Below, piece after piece: positions 41,708 to 50,357 of a stretch of 64,000 nt of DNA. Source of the stretch: Sulfitobacter litoralis (lineage in GTDB: Bacteria; Pseudomonadota; Alphaproteobacteria; Rhodobacterales; Rhodobacteraceae); NCBI RefSeq assembly GCF_900103185.1, contig NZ_FNJD01000008.1:1-64000 (forward strand), read 5' to 3'. The first letter of the stretch is position 1. Every line of letters starts with the position of its first letter. Made by a program: the position numbers and the translations under genes. The notes below the pieces were generated by a model, which was not told the origin of the DNA, searched no databases, and saw only the letters and a list, made by a program, of their open reading frames with translations.

Positions 41708-42613
41708 ATGTCGTCCATTCTCACCAATAGCTCCGCAATGAACGCTCTGGCCACGTTGAAAGACGTGAACCGCGGGCTGAACCAAACACAGGACCGTGTT
41801 TCCACGGGTCTGAAAGTGGCATCTGGTAAAGACAACGCTGCCTATTTCGCCGTCTCCGAGACGATGAAGGGCGACAGCGGCATGTTCAAAGCCATCAACG
41901 AAGGCATGTCTGCGACCAAGAACTCCGTCGCGACAGCCCGTCTTGGTGCCGAAACTGTTGCCGACATTGCACAACAGATTGTTGAGCGTGTTGCCTTCGC
42001 CCAAACCGACGGCGTGGATCGTAATGATGTTCAGCTCGAAATTGCTGCGCTTGTTAAGAACATGGGAACTGCAATCGAGCAGGCCACCTTTAACGGCGAT
42101 AATTTGGTAGACGGTACAAAGACAACCCTCGGGGTCGATGACGGCGCTGGCGGGCGTACGGCAGGTACACCTGTCACTCTGGTCAACGGCGTAAAGCGGG
42201 ATTCGGCTGGTTTTGGGACAACGACTTTCTCCTTTGAAGGTGTTAACCTAAACGACATCAAAACAGCCTTCGAAGCGATCGATGTATCCGCCGCGGATAC
42301 TGCAGAGACTTCAGCCGGTGCAAATGATGAAACTAACATACGGACTAAACTGGCGGCTGCTGAAAAGCAGCTAGCAGCATCGATCACTGCAGCCACATCC
42401 CTCGGCATCACCGAGAACGCTCTGGAAGGTCAGATGGAGTTCATCGACAGCCTGACGGACACGCTGGATTCCGGCGTGAGCTCGATGGTTGATGCGGATA
42501 TGGAAGAAGAAGCGGCACGTTTGCAGGCCTATCAGGTTCAGCAGCAGCTGGCGACGCAGTCCTTGTCGATTGCCAACCAGGCCCCTCAGAACATCCTGAG
42601 CTTGTTCCGTTAA
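41708..42613 (+). CDS. fliC: Flagellin
   Basis: The 301-residue product is a short alphaproteobacterial flagellin. The N-terminal D0/D1 region is SSILTNSSAMNALATLKDVNRGLNQTQDRVSTGLKVASGKDNAAYFAVSETM. A small variable centre (about 130-210) follows, and then a C-terminal coil with the end MEEEAARLQAYQVQQQLATQSLSIANQAPQNILSLFR. AAGGAG lies 9 bp before the ATG. It is a single flagellin gene with its own promoter region and terminator. Translation or secretion is probably tuned by FlbT/FlaF encoded at 58.6-59.4 kb. Confidence 0.97.
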   Translation: MSSILTNSSAMNALATLKDVNRGLNQTQDRVSTGLKVASGKDNAAYFAVSETMKGDSGMFKAINEGMSATKNSVATARLGAETVADIAQQIVERVAFAQTDGVDRNDVQLEIAALVKNMGTAIEQATFNGDNLVDGTKTTLGVDDGAGGRTAGTPVTLVNGVKRDSAGFGTTTFSFEGVNLNDIKTAFEAIDVSAADTAETSAGANDETNIRTKLAAAEKQLAASITAATSLGITENALEGQMEFIDSLTDTLDSGVSSMVDADMEEEAARLQAYQVQQQLATQSLSIANQAPQNILSLFR

Positions 42614-42682
42614 TTCGCTTTCGGCGTTTTATGAAAACACCCTCTCCGCCTTTGGTGGGGAGGGGCCCTGAGGACACAAACC

Positions 42683-42714
42683 ACCGGCCCGGACATGCGT
42701 CCCGCCGGTTTTTT
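42683..42714. terminator. Terminator between flagellin and fliI
   Basis: ACCGG (42683-42687) pairs with CCGGT (42705-42709), with an inner GGAC-ATGC-GTCC stem, followed by T6. It is placed correctly for flagellin and ends at the convergent fliI stop. Confidence 0.75.
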
Positions 42715-44104
42715 ATTGCGCCTGACCAGCCTCGGCGCGGGCGCGTTCCTCGAAAAAACTCCGCAGCGGGTCGTCGATGCCGGATTCAAGGATCATTCGG
42801 TAGGTGTCTGCAAACCCCTCGGCGGCGGGCGTTTTATCGCCACGGCTTTGTGACAGAAACGGGCTTGCTGCCTGAAAGAAGGTAATGGCCTGATCGGTTT
42901 CGGGGTCGGACCCTGATTTATAGGCCCCAAGGCGGATCAGATCCTCCATATCGGCATAGCGGCCCAAAGCCTTGCGCGCGACTTTGGTGATTTCATACTC
43001 CTCGGGGGAGTGGCACCCCGGCAGCATCCGCGACAGCGATTTCTGCAGGTCGATCGCAGGAAAGCGCCCCTGTTCCGCGATGCGCCGGTCGAGCACCAGA
43101 TGCCCGTCCACGATGCCGCGCACGGCATCCGCGATCGGTTCGTTCATGTCATCCCCGTCCACCAACACCGTATAAAGCCCTGTTATGTCGCCCTCGGCCG
43201 CCATGCCGGGGCCTGCGCGCTCTAGTAAATGCGGAAGCTCGCTGAAGACCGACGGCGGATAGCCCCGTAGGGTCGGTGGCTCGCCACGGGCGAGGCCGAT
43301 TTCGCGCTGCGCCATGGCAAAACGCGTAACACTGTCGAGCAGCAGCAGCACCTGTTTGCCCGTCGATTTGAAGTATTCGGCAATCGCAGTCGTGGTGAGC
43401 GCGGCCTGCTTGCGCAGCAGCGGCGCCTCATCCCCGGTGGAGACAACGACCACCGCGCGCGCCATGCCTTCTTCGCCCAAATCCTCTTGGATGAACTGTT
43501 GCACCTCGCGTCCGCGCTCTCCGATCAGCCCGATCACGATGACATCGGCATCCGTATTGCGGGCGAGCATGGCCATCATCGTCGATTTCCCAACGCCGGA
43601 GCCCGCGAAAACCCCCATCCGCTGTCCGCGGCAAATGGGCGTAAAGATGTCGATGCACTTGATTTGGGTCTCTAGCTTCTCGCCGACCTTTTTACGATCG
43701 AACGCACCGGGCGGATTGGCGCGAAAACGGGTTTTTCGTCGGGGGCGTCGCGCACGTGCATATTGAGTGAGCGGGCGGCCAAGCGCATCGACCACCGTGC
43801 CGATCCAGCTTTCGTCGGGGAAAACCATATCGTCATGTTCGATCAATTCGACCGCGTTTCCGACAGACACGCCTTCCCATGTGCCAAAGGGCAAAACGCA
43901 AAGGTCGCTGCCCTGCGCGCTCACGACCTCACCGTCAATATGCCCTGCGGGGGTGTGTACTCTGCATTGGCTGCCGATGGCCGCCATTGCTTCCAGCCCG
44001 CCGACCGTCAAGGTCATGCCGGTGATTGATTTGACGGTGCCCGAGATCTTTGCGCTGGCGCATGAATAGATGGACTTTTGCAGGTTTGCGAAGGCAGAAG
44101 TCAA
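42713..44104 (-). CDS. fliI: Flagellum-specific export ATPase FliI
   Basis: The 463-residue F1-beta-like ATPase has Walker A GSGVGKST (about 168-175), Walker B LLLLDSVTRFAMAQREIGLARGEPP, and SLSRMLPGCHSPEEY near the C-terminus. It energises or guides substrate loading at the flagellar type III export gate. No ATG is available; the TTG at 44104 preceded by AAAGAG fits best, while a TTG at 44146 would run through the CAAGGATA inverted repeat. It stands alone on the minus strand; fliJ, which often follows fliI, was not found. Confidence 0.93.
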   Translation of the reverse strand: MTSAFANLQKSIYSCASAKISGTVKSITGMTLTVGGLEAMAAIGSQCRVHTPAGHIDGEVVSAQGSDLCVLPFGTWEGVSVGNAVELIEHDDMVFPDESWIGTVVDALGRPLTQYARARRPRRKTRFRANPPGAFDRKKVGEKLETQIKCIDIFTPICRGQRMGVFAGSGVGKSTMMAMLARNTDADVIVIGLIGERGREVQQFIQEDLGEEGMARAVVVVSTGDEAPLLRKQAALTTTAIAEYFKSTGKQVLLLLDSVTRFAMAQREIGLARGEPPTLRGYPPSVFSELPHLLERAGPGMAAEGDITGLYTVLVDGDDMNEPIADAVRGIVDGHLVLDRRIAEQGRFPAIDLQKSLSRMLPGCHSPEEYEITKVARKALGRYADMEDLIRLGAYKSGSDPETDQAITFFQAASPFLSQSRGDKTPAAEGFADTYRMILESGIDDPLRSFFEERARAEAGQAQ

Positions 44105-44127
44105 AATATACTCTTTCGAAAATATTC

Positions 44128-44151
44128 TATCCTTGCTATATATCAAGGATA
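44128..44151. promoter_or_regulatory. Inverted pair of CAAGGATA motifs between fliI and flgB
   Basis: TATCCTTG (44128-44135) and CAAGGATA (44144-44151) form a perfect inverted repeat with an 8-bp spacer, in the divergent fliI/flgB promoter region. Each arm points toward one of the two genes. Confidence 0.55.
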
Positions 44152-44166
44152 AATTATGAGTCTAGT

Positions 44167-44520
44167 ATGAATACAGATCCTACATCCTTGTTCAGTCTTG
44201 CCCCCAAGCGTTTGCAGTGGCTTGCCACGCGGCAAAACGTCGTGTCCGAGAATATCGCCAACGCAAATATCTCGGGTTACCGGGCGCAGGACGTCCAAAG
44301 CTTCGCGAGCTATCTTGAGGATACCGGCAGGTCGCAGCAGTTGCAGGAGGCCGAAGTGGTTGAGGCAAAGGTTCTTTCTGGCGCGACCATGACCGGGAAT
44401 AACGTGAATCTTGAAGAGCAGTTGGTCGAGGCGAATAGTGCTTCGGGACAGTTTCAGATGGCAGCCAGTTTGTACCGCAAGGCGCATGAGATGGTTTATG
44501 CCGTTGCAGGTCGACGGTAG
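44167..44520 (+). CDS. flgB: Flagellar proximal rod protein FlgB
   Basis: The 117-residue rod protein has the motif FSLAPKRLQWLATRQNVVSENIANANISGYRAQD and a C-terminus with GNNVNLEEQLVEANSASGQFQMAASLYRKAHEMV. It starts the flgB-flgC-fliE unit. The ATG at 44167 gives the normal FlgB start; a 4-codon ORF (ATG at about 44156) just upstream ends in the ATGA that overlaps this start. Confidence 0.93.
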   Translation: MNTDPTSLFSLAPKRLQWLATRQNVVSENIANANISGYRAQDVQSFASYLEDTGRSQQLQEAEVVEAKVLSGATMTGNNVNLEEQLVEANSASGQFQMAASLYRKAHEMVYAVAGRR

Positions 44521-44535
44521 TAGGAGGCGGGCGCG

Positions 44536-44946
44536 ATGGATTCTCTTTCCAGAATTTCAACAACAGCAGCCAGTGGGATGCGCGCGCAGGGTGATCGGTT
44601 GCGCATTGTGTCTGAAAACCTTGCCAACGCGAGTTCAACCGCGCAGACGGCTGGGGGTGATCCCTATCAGCGCAAGGCCATTTCCTTCGAAAGCGGTACA
44701 GATCCGGCCACCGGCGCGGCGATTGTGCAGTCTGCGGGCGTAACGCGGGATGCTGCCGACTTTACCCTGCGGTACGAGCCATCGCACCCAGCGGCCGATC
44801 AGAATGGTTACATCAAGATGCCGAACGTTAACCCGTTGATCGAAATGAGCAACATGCGCGAAGCCGCGCGCAGCTATGAAGCAAACCTTTCGATGCTGGA
44901 CAAGGCGCGCGATATGCGCCGTCAGCTGGTCGAGCTGTTGAAGTAA
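44536..44946 (+). CDS. flgC: Flagellar proximal rod protein FlgC
   Basis: The 136-residue protein has the N-terminal motif SRISTTAASGMRAQGDRLRIVSENLANASSTAQTAGGDPYQRK and the C-terminal GYIKMPNVNPLIEMSNMREAARSYEANLSMLDKARDM, which is diagnostic of FlgC. AGGAGG precedes the ATG. It lies between flgB and fliE. Confidence 0.96.
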   Translation: MDSLSRISTTAASGMRAQGDRLRIVSENLANASSTAQTAGGDPYQRKAISFESGTDPATGAAIVQSAGVTRDAADFTLRYEPSHPAADQNGYIKMPNVNPLIEMSNMREAARSYEANLSMLDKARDMRRQLVELLK

Positions 44947-44955
44947 GGTGCCAGA

Positions 44956-45273
44956 ATGACAGATTTTTCCGCCATCCGTTCCTCTTATGTTGAAGCCGCC
45001 TATTCCAAGACGGTTCAGGGAGAAACGCGCGGACCGAAGGCTGCAGGCCCCGCTCCCAAAGATTTCTCGCAAATGGTTGGCGATGCGGCGTCGCAGGCGG
45101 TGGAATCCGTACGCAGCGGCGACCAGATGGCGATCAAGGGGCTGACAGGGCAGGGCAGCCTTCAGGAAGTTGTTCAGGCCACCATGGCGATGGAGCAGAC
45201 GGTTCAGGTGTCGGTGGCGTTGCGTGACAAATTGGTGGAAGCGTACCAAGAAGTTATGCGCATGCCGGTTTAA
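44956..45273 (+). CDS. fliE: Flagellar hook-basal body complex protein FliE
   Basis: The 105-residue protein has FliE-type C-terminal motifs: GDQMAIKGLTGQGSLQEVVQATMAMEQTVQVSVALRDKLVEAYQEVMRMPV. FliE links the MS ring to the rod. It ends in TAA that is part of the CtrA-type box before fliQ. Confidence 0.94.
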   Translation: MTDFSAIRSSYVEAAYSKTVQGETRGPKAAGPAPKDFSQMVGDAASQAVESVRSGDQMAIKGLTGQGSLQEVVQATMAMEQTVQVSVALRDKLVEAYQEVMRMPV

Positions 45274-45284
45274 CATCAGGTTAA
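45270..45284 (+). promoter_or_regulatory. CtrA-type box before fliQ, overlapping the fliE stop
   Basis: TTAA at 45270-45273 and 45281-45284 with a 7-bp spacer; the first half includes the fliE TAA. It is 28 bp before the fliQ GTG. Confidence 0.55.
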
Positions 45285-45312
45285 TGTACGCCATGTTTTT
45301 CGGAGGTCCACT

Positions 45313-45582
45313 GTGGATCCTGTCACTATCTACGAGATCATCCGGCAGACGTTGACCGTGACACTGATCGGATCAGCGCCGGTGCTGGTCGTGGCGCTTG
45401 GGGTCGGACTGGCCATCGCCTTTTTCCAGGCTTTGACCCAAATTCAAGAAATGACGCTGACTTTTGTGCCGAAAATTGCCGCAATCTTTGTAACGCTTGC
45501 GATCAGTATACCCTTTATCTTTTCGACACTCGTAGGCCTGTCTGACCGGGTTTTCGACCTTGTGGCCAATGGGGGGCTTTAG
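45313..45582 (+). CDS. fliQ: Flagellar export gate protein FliQ
   Basis: The 89-residue protein has two membrane helices and the family motifs LIGSAPVLVVALGVGLAIAFFQALTQIQEMTLTFVPKI. It starts with GTG after GGAGG. It is part of the FliPQR-FlhAB export gate and begins the unit fliQ-sltF-flhA-fliR-flhB. Confidence 0.95.
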   Translation: MDPVTIYEIIRQTLTVTLIGSAPVLVVALGVGLAIAFFQALTQIQEMTLTFVPKIAAIFVTLAISIPFIFSTLVGLSDRVFDLVANGGL

Positions 45583-45583
45583 G

Positions 45584-46372
45584 GTGCGCTTGTCTGCATT
45601 TTTGCTGGCGGTATTGCTGCCGATATCTGCACAAGCGGACAAAGCTGGCTGGTCGGGGTTTTACACCGCGTCGGTATCGGCGGTAAAACCTGCGGCGCTA
45701 AGCACGAACCAAAATCCGATGCGGATTTGCATTGAGGAAATTCTCGCAGCTGAACAACGCTATGACATTCCGGGAAACCTGCTGCTGGCCATAGGTATTC
45801 AAGAAGCGGGTCGCGAAGTGAACAACAAGTTGGTGGTGTGGCCCTGGACCGCAAATACGAATGGCACCGGCACATTTTTCGGGAGCAAGCTGGCCCTCGA
45901 AGCGCATGTCCGCGAGACCCAGGCGCGTGGCGTTCGGTCGACAGATGTCGGTTGTATGCAGATCAATCAGCGTTGGCATGGTGACCAGTTTGCCTCGCTC
46001 GAGGAGGCGACGGCACCGGTGCATAACGTAGACTATGCCGCGCGCTTTCTCACATCGCTTTATCACGAGACGGGCGATTGGTGGCAGGCGGCTGGCCGGT
46101 ACCATTCCTCAAACGCCAGCTATAAAGCGGTTTACCTAAAGAAGTTGAAGCAGAACCAGCGCATCGCCCAAGCATTCTTGACCCGCTTTGCGAGTGATGT
46201 CAGCGCTGGCGACAACGCACCGCAACAGGTTGCAGCTGCCCGCGACATGCCCGACTTTAATTGGAGCGCAGATCTAAGCGGCGCGAATTCCGGGAAAACG
46301 CGCGGTGCGTTATCCATTTATTCGACGCAGGTGTTGACCCCGGTCCTACCCCACTATGCGGAGGTCAACTGA
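45584..46372 (+). CDS. Flagellar lytic transglycosylase (SltF-like)
   Basis: The 262-residue protein has a signal peptide (RLSAFLLAVLLPISAQA) and an SLT domain: IEEILAAEQRYDIPGNLLLAIGIQEAGR with the catalytic Glu, VGCMQINQRWHG, and DYAARFLTSLYHETGDWWQAAGRYHS. It should cut peptidoglycan to let the rod through. In Rhodobacter sphaeroides a separate SltF does this and works with the single-domain FlgJ, as expected here. GTG 45584 directly after the fliQ stop is chosen; ATG 45569 in the same frame is also possible. Confidence 0.88.
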   Translation: MRLSAFLLAVLLPISAQADKAGWSGFYTASVSAVKPAALSTNQNPMRICIEEILAAEQRYDIPGNLLLAIGIQEAGREVNNKLVVWPWTANTNGTGTFFGSKLALEAHVRETQARGVRSTDVGCMQINQRWHGDQFASLEEATAPVHNVDYAARFLTSLYHETGDWWQAAGRYHSSNASYKAVYLKKLKQNQRIAQAFLTRFASDVSAGDNAPQQVAAARDMPDFNWSADLSGANSGKTRGALSIYSTQVLTPVLPHYAEVN

Positions 46373-46374
46373 AC

Positions 46375-48465
46375 GTGGCGACACCCGACACAAATCCGGT
46401 GCCCTTCAGCTTTGCAAAGCTGAGTGGTGCCAATCGCGACATCGGGTTTGCCGTGGGGATGGTTCTCATTCTGGCAATGCTGTTTATTCCGTTGCCTCCT
46501 TTCTTTCTCGATCTTGGTCTTGCGATCTCGCTCGCGCTATCTGTACTGATTCTCATGGTGGCGTTGTGGATCGGTACACCTCTTGAATTTAACTCCTTTC
46601 CGACGCTGCTGCTGGTCGTCACGATGCTGCGTCTCGCCCTTAACGTATCCTCAACCAGATTAATATTAAGTGAAGGCCACAATGGCCCAGGTGCCGCAGG
46701 GAATGTCATCGAAGGTTTCTCGCAGTTCATTCTGGGCGGCGATTTCATCATCGGGATCATCGTTTTCACAATTCTGGTGATCATTAACTTTATCGTCATA
46801 ACTAAGGGCTCTACTCGGATCGCAGAAGTCGCAGCGCGATTCTCGTTGGATGCGATGCCTGGCAAACAAATGGCGATCGACGCTGACCTAGGGGCGGGCG
46901 CGATTACAGAGGAGGAGGCGAAAACACGGCGTAAAACGGTGGAGGAAGAAAGCTCTTTCTTCGGGGCCATGGATGGTGCGTCGAAATTTGTCCGGGGCGA
47001 TGCGGTCGCCGGGTTGATCATCACGCTGATTAATGTGTTCGGCGGCATTATGATTGGGATGATCAGCCACGGCCTAAGCGTCGGCGATGCCATGAGCCGA
47101 TATACGGTGCTGACCATCGGGGACGGTCTGGTTACGCAAATCCCGGCTTTGGTGGTTTCTCTTGCCGCTGGTTTGCTCGTGACGAAGGGCGGGACGCTGG
47201 GTGCCGCGAATGAAGCAGTCTTGGGCCAGCTTAGCAACTTCCCCAAGGCGCTATATGTCGCAGGCGGCCTGACATTCTGCATCGGTTGGCTGCCCGGCTT
47301 TCCGCTGATGATCTTTCTTGCGTTGTCGACGGGCATGGTGGGGTTTGGCTATATCATGCAAAAGTCTTTTCTGGAGCGGGATAAAGCCGAAGAACGAGCG
47401 GCAGCGCGCCAGGCCGCCCCTGCTGAAAGTACCGAAGACAAGCTTTCGGATATGCTTCGGGTGGATGATGTGCGGCTTGACCTTGGTTCCGGGCTTGTCC
47501 CGATGATTACATCAGTGAATGCCGCCCTACCAGGCAAGGTAAAAAGCCTCAGGTCTCTGTTTATAAAGGACTTTGGCTTTGTCCTTCCTCTTGTCCGGAT
47601 TAAGGACGATGCCGAACTGCCCGCCTATACCTACACCATCTCGCTGCAAGGCGTAGAGGCGGCGCGCGGTGAGGTTGATCCGATGATGATGATGGTCATT
47701 AACCCCTCCGGGCAGGAGATCAATTTGCCCGGCAAGCGCACACGCGAGCCCACCTTCGGGCTCGAGGCCATATGGGTCGACGAAACGCGTGCTTCCGAAG
47801 CAGAGCTAATGGGGATGACGGTTGTCGATCCTGAAAGTGTGATTACCACCCACCTGACCGAGGTGATCAAAGAGCACATGCCCGAGATACTCACCTACGC
47901 TGCGACGCAGGAACTGATTGAAGGGCAGGATAAGGAATACCAAAAACTGCTTTCAAATGGGTCGGACAGCAGCTCAGCCGTCATGTTGCAGCATGTTCTA
48001 CAAGCGCTACTAGCTGAACGGGTATCGATCCGGAACCTTTCAATGATCATCGAGGCGGTCGCCGAGGCCAGTGCGACGTCCAAGAATATCCGGACCGTGA
48101 TCGAACATGCGCGGAGCAAACTCGCCAAGCAAATCTGCCAGTCCTTAAAGGATTCTCAAGGGTACGTACCGGTGATTAACCTGGGCGGTGATTGGGAGCG
48201 CGAGTTAGCGACCTCTATTTCGAAGGCAAATGGAGAGGAGACGTTTTTGATGTCTCCATCGCGCGTGCAGGAGTTCGTTCTTGCTGTGCGGAAAGAAATC
48301 CAAAAATTTTCGAGCGCGGATGAATGGCCGGCCATTTTAGTGAGCCCCCAAGCGCGCCCATACGTACGGTCGATACTGGAACGGGTCAGCCCAATGACCC
48401 AGGTGATTTCGCATAACGAAGTCCACCGCAAAGCGTCGTTGCGTACCGTTGGCACCGTCGGGTAA
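46375..48465 (+). CDS. flhA: Flagellar export gate protein FlhA
   Basis: The 696-residue protein has eight N-terminal hydrophobic helices (about 25-320), the FHIPEP loop region with RFSLDAMPGKQMAIDADLGAGAI, and the cytosolic FlhA-C domain. It has GTG at 46375 with GGAGG about 11 bp upstream; an ATG upstream lies inside the transglycosylase gene. It is the nonameric gate component docking export substrates and chaperones. Confidence 0.96.
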   Translation: MATPDTNPVPFSFAKLSGANRDIGFAVGMVLILAMLFIPLPPFFLDLGLAISLALSVLILMVALWIGTPLEFNSFPTLLLVVTMLRLALNVSSTRLILSEGHNGPGAAGNVIEGFSQFILGGDFIIGIIVFTILVIINFIVITKGSTRIAEVAARFSLDAMPGKQMAIDADLGAGAITEEEAKTRRKTVEEESSFFGAMDGASKFVRGDAVAGLIITLINVFGGIMIGMISHGLSVGDAMSRYTVLTIGDGLVTQIPALVVSLAAGLLVTKGGTLGAANEAVLGQLSNFPKALYVAGGLTFCIGWLPGFPLMIFLALSTGMVGFGYIMQKSFLERDKAEERAAARQAAPAESTEDKLSDMLRVDDVRLDLGSGLVPMITSVNAALPGKVKSLRSLFIKDFGFVLPLVRIKDDAELPAYTYTISLQGVEAARGEVDPMMMMVINPSGQEINLPGKRTREPTFGLEAIWVDETRASEAELMGMTVVDPESVITTHLTEVIKEHMPEILTYAATQELIEGQDKEYQKLLSNGSDSSSAVMLQHVLQALLAERVSIRNLSMIIEAVAEASATSKNIRTVIEHARSKLAKQICQSLKDSQGYVPVINLGGDWERELATSISKANGEETFLMSPSRVQEFVLAVRKEIQKFSSADEWPAILVSPQARPYVRSILERVSPMTQVISHNEVHRKASLRTVGTVG

Positions 48466-48471
48466 GGGCCC

Positions 48472-49227
48472 GTGGCAATCGAACCTTTCATTTCGTCATT
48501 GTTTTTCTCATTCTTCGTTGTGTTTGCGCGCATTGGAACAGCGCTGATGTTCATGCCGGGTTTTGGCGAGGTTCAGATTCCGGTACGGCCGCGTCTATCG
48601 CTCGCGATGCTGATCAGCCTGTCGCTGCTGCCTCTGACCCCGATCGCAAGCTCGTTGCCCGACAGTATCGTGACCGCGGTATTCCTGTTCGGCGCTGAGG
48701 TGCTGATTGGGTTATGGATCGGGCTTTGCGCACGTATCCTCTTGTCAGCATTGCAGTTTGCCGGATTTCAGGTGGGGCAGGTATCCGGGTTGGCGAATGC
48801 CTTTGGACCGTCGTTCGGATCATTTGAAGGGGCCACAATGGTCGCCAGTCTTTTGCTTATGAGTGCGGTTACCATGATTTTTGTCACAGATACCCATCAT
48901 CTGATCATCCGCGCGTTACTCGCCAGCTATCAAGTTTTTCCGCCCGGTCAGTTCGTCCTAGCAGATCTGGCGGATCAAATTCTGCGCGTGGCAAGTGCGA
49001 GCCTCTATATTGGCACGGCGATCGCGGCCCCATTTTTCGTGATGGGGGTAATTTTGAACCTAGGTATGGGGTTGGCAAACCGGATGATGCCGCAGCTGCC
49101 CGTGTTCTTTGTCGCGGCGTCGCTGCTGATTGGGGCAGGGCTACTGATCCTTGCCATCGCCCTGCCAACCATGCTTGATTACTTTTTGACGCGGTTCCAA
49201 GAATGGATCATGGGGTTTAGGATCTAA
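48472..49227 (+). CDS. fliR: Flagellar export gate protein FliR
   Basis: The 251-residue protein has about six membrane helices. The N-terminal VVFARIGTALMFMPGFGEVQIPVRPRLSLA and the central GFQVGQVSGLANAFGPSFG are typical of FliR. It starts with GTG 6 bp after flhA and ends 2 bp before flhB. Confidence 0.94.
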   Translation: MAIEPFISSLFFSFFVVFARIGTALMFMPGFGEVQIPVRPRLSLAMLISLSLLPLTPIASSLPDSIVTAVFLFGAEVLIGLWIGLCARILLSALQFAGFQVGQVSGLANAFGPSFGSFEGATMVASLLLMSAVTMIFVTDTHHLIIRALLASYQVFPPGQFVLADLADQILRVASASLYIGTAIAAPFFVMGVILNLGMGLANRMMPQLPVFFVAASLLIGAGLLILAIALPTMLDYFLTRFQEWIMGFRI

Positions 49228-49229
49228 TC

Positions 49230-50357
49230 ATGGCCGAGAACAGCGATAGCACAGAAAAGACGCTAGATCCGACCGAGAAGAAGCTTAAGGACGCGCGCAA
49301 GAAAGGCGACGTCCCATCTTCGAAAGAGACGGGAAATATGGTGGTTGTCGTCGCGATGCTGGCGATCGCTGCCTTGATCTTGCCGTATCAAGCCCCGCAA
49401 ATTGTGGTCGCGCTTTCGGTTCTCCTAGACCACGCTCCCACCCTGTTGGTCGCCACGGGGGAGCCGGGTGTCATTCGGTTGGGGCAGATCATGAGCGAGT
49501 TTTTCTTTATGATCGTCTGGGCGGTTCTTCCGATCTTTGGTGTGCTGTTCCTAGGGGGCGCGATTGGCGCGGTGATCCAAGGCGAAACTGTGGTTGCCGC
49601 CGAGCGTATCAAACCCAAACTTTCGAAATTATCCCCGTTCGAGGGATTTAAGCGTCTTTTTTCGGCCAATGCGCTGGTCGAATTCGTGAAAAGTATCGTC
49701 AAAGTGTTGGCGATTGGCGGGCTCGCCGTGTGGTTTACGAATGAAGCAGTGCGGCGCATCTGGACATCGGCTGGTTTCATCCCAGAGCACCTGCCCGGCT
49801 ATCTGACCGCCGCCGCGGTGAAGCTGCTGATTGCAGCGGCAATTCTGCTGGTGCCCATTGCGATTGCCGACATCTTATGGCGGCGTTTTGACTGGCGGCG
49901 CAAGCAACGGATGAGCCAGAAGGACATCCAGGACGAGCATAAAGAATCCGAAGGCTCCCCCGAAATCCGCCAGAAACGGGCGCGCCGTCGCCGCGAGTTG
50001 TCGCAGCAGCGGACCATTACCGCCGTGCCTTTGGCGGATGTGATCCTGACCAACCCCACACATTATTCGATTGCGCTGAAGTATGACCCTGCGCAGGACA
50101 TGGCCCCGGTCTGTATTGCCAAGGGCGCTGATCATCTGGCGCGGCGTATCCGCGAGGTGGCATCGGAACACAATATTCCAATGATCGAGAATAAGCCGTT
50201 AACGCGGATGCTGTATGACGAGATCGAAGTCGATCAGGTCATCCCCGTCGCCCATTGGGAAATCGTGGCGGAGATTATTAGCTTTGTCTTTGATCTGCGC
50301 AACAATAAGAAGCGCGCGGCACCGCAGGGATCAATCCTGCGGACCGACCCGAATTAG
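49230..50357 (+). CDS. flhB: Flagellar export switch protein FlhB
   Basis: The 375-residue protein has the N-terminal DPTEKKLKDARKKGDVPSSKE, four membrane helices, and a cytosolic domain with the autocleavage motif NPTH (275-278) in LTNPTHYSIALKY. PMIENKPLTRMLYDEIEVDQVIP follows. Cleavage between N and P switches export specificity, together with FliK. Its stop overlaps the convergent motE-like stop by 3 bases. Confidence 0.97.
   Translation: MAENSDSTEKTLDPTEKKLKDARKKGDVPSSKETGNMVVVVAMLAIAALILPYQAPQIVVALSVLLDHAPTLLVATGEPGVIRLGQIMSEFFFMIVWAVLPIFGVLFLGGAIGAVIQGETVVAAERIKPKLSKLSPFEGFKRLFSANALVEFVKSIVKVLAIGGLAVWFTNEAVRRIWTSAGFIPEHLPGYLTAAAVKLLIAAAILLVPIAIADILWRRFDWRRKQRMSQKDIQDEHKESEGSPEIRQKRARRRRELSQQRTITAVPLADVILTNPTHYSIALKYDPAQDMAPVCIAKGADHLARRIREVASEHNIPMIENKPLTRMLYDEIEVDQVIPVAHWEIVAEIISFVFDLRNNKKRAAPQGSILRTDPN

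Noticed and set aside
44144..44166. CAAGGATA as merely the flgB ribosome-binding site
   Set aside because: The AAGGA core is about 16 bp or more from the flgB ATG and similarly distant from the other genes; the inverted arm cannot be an RBS for flgB. Kept as a caveat.
44156..44170. Four-codon ORF overlapping the flgB start
   Set aside because: Too short to annotate; could be a leader peptide, but nothing beyond the ATGA overlap supports it.
46365..47336. Minus-strand ORF (323 codons) inside flhA
   Set aside because: Antisense to the FlhA membrane domain, Ser/Thr/Pro-rich, no homology pattern.
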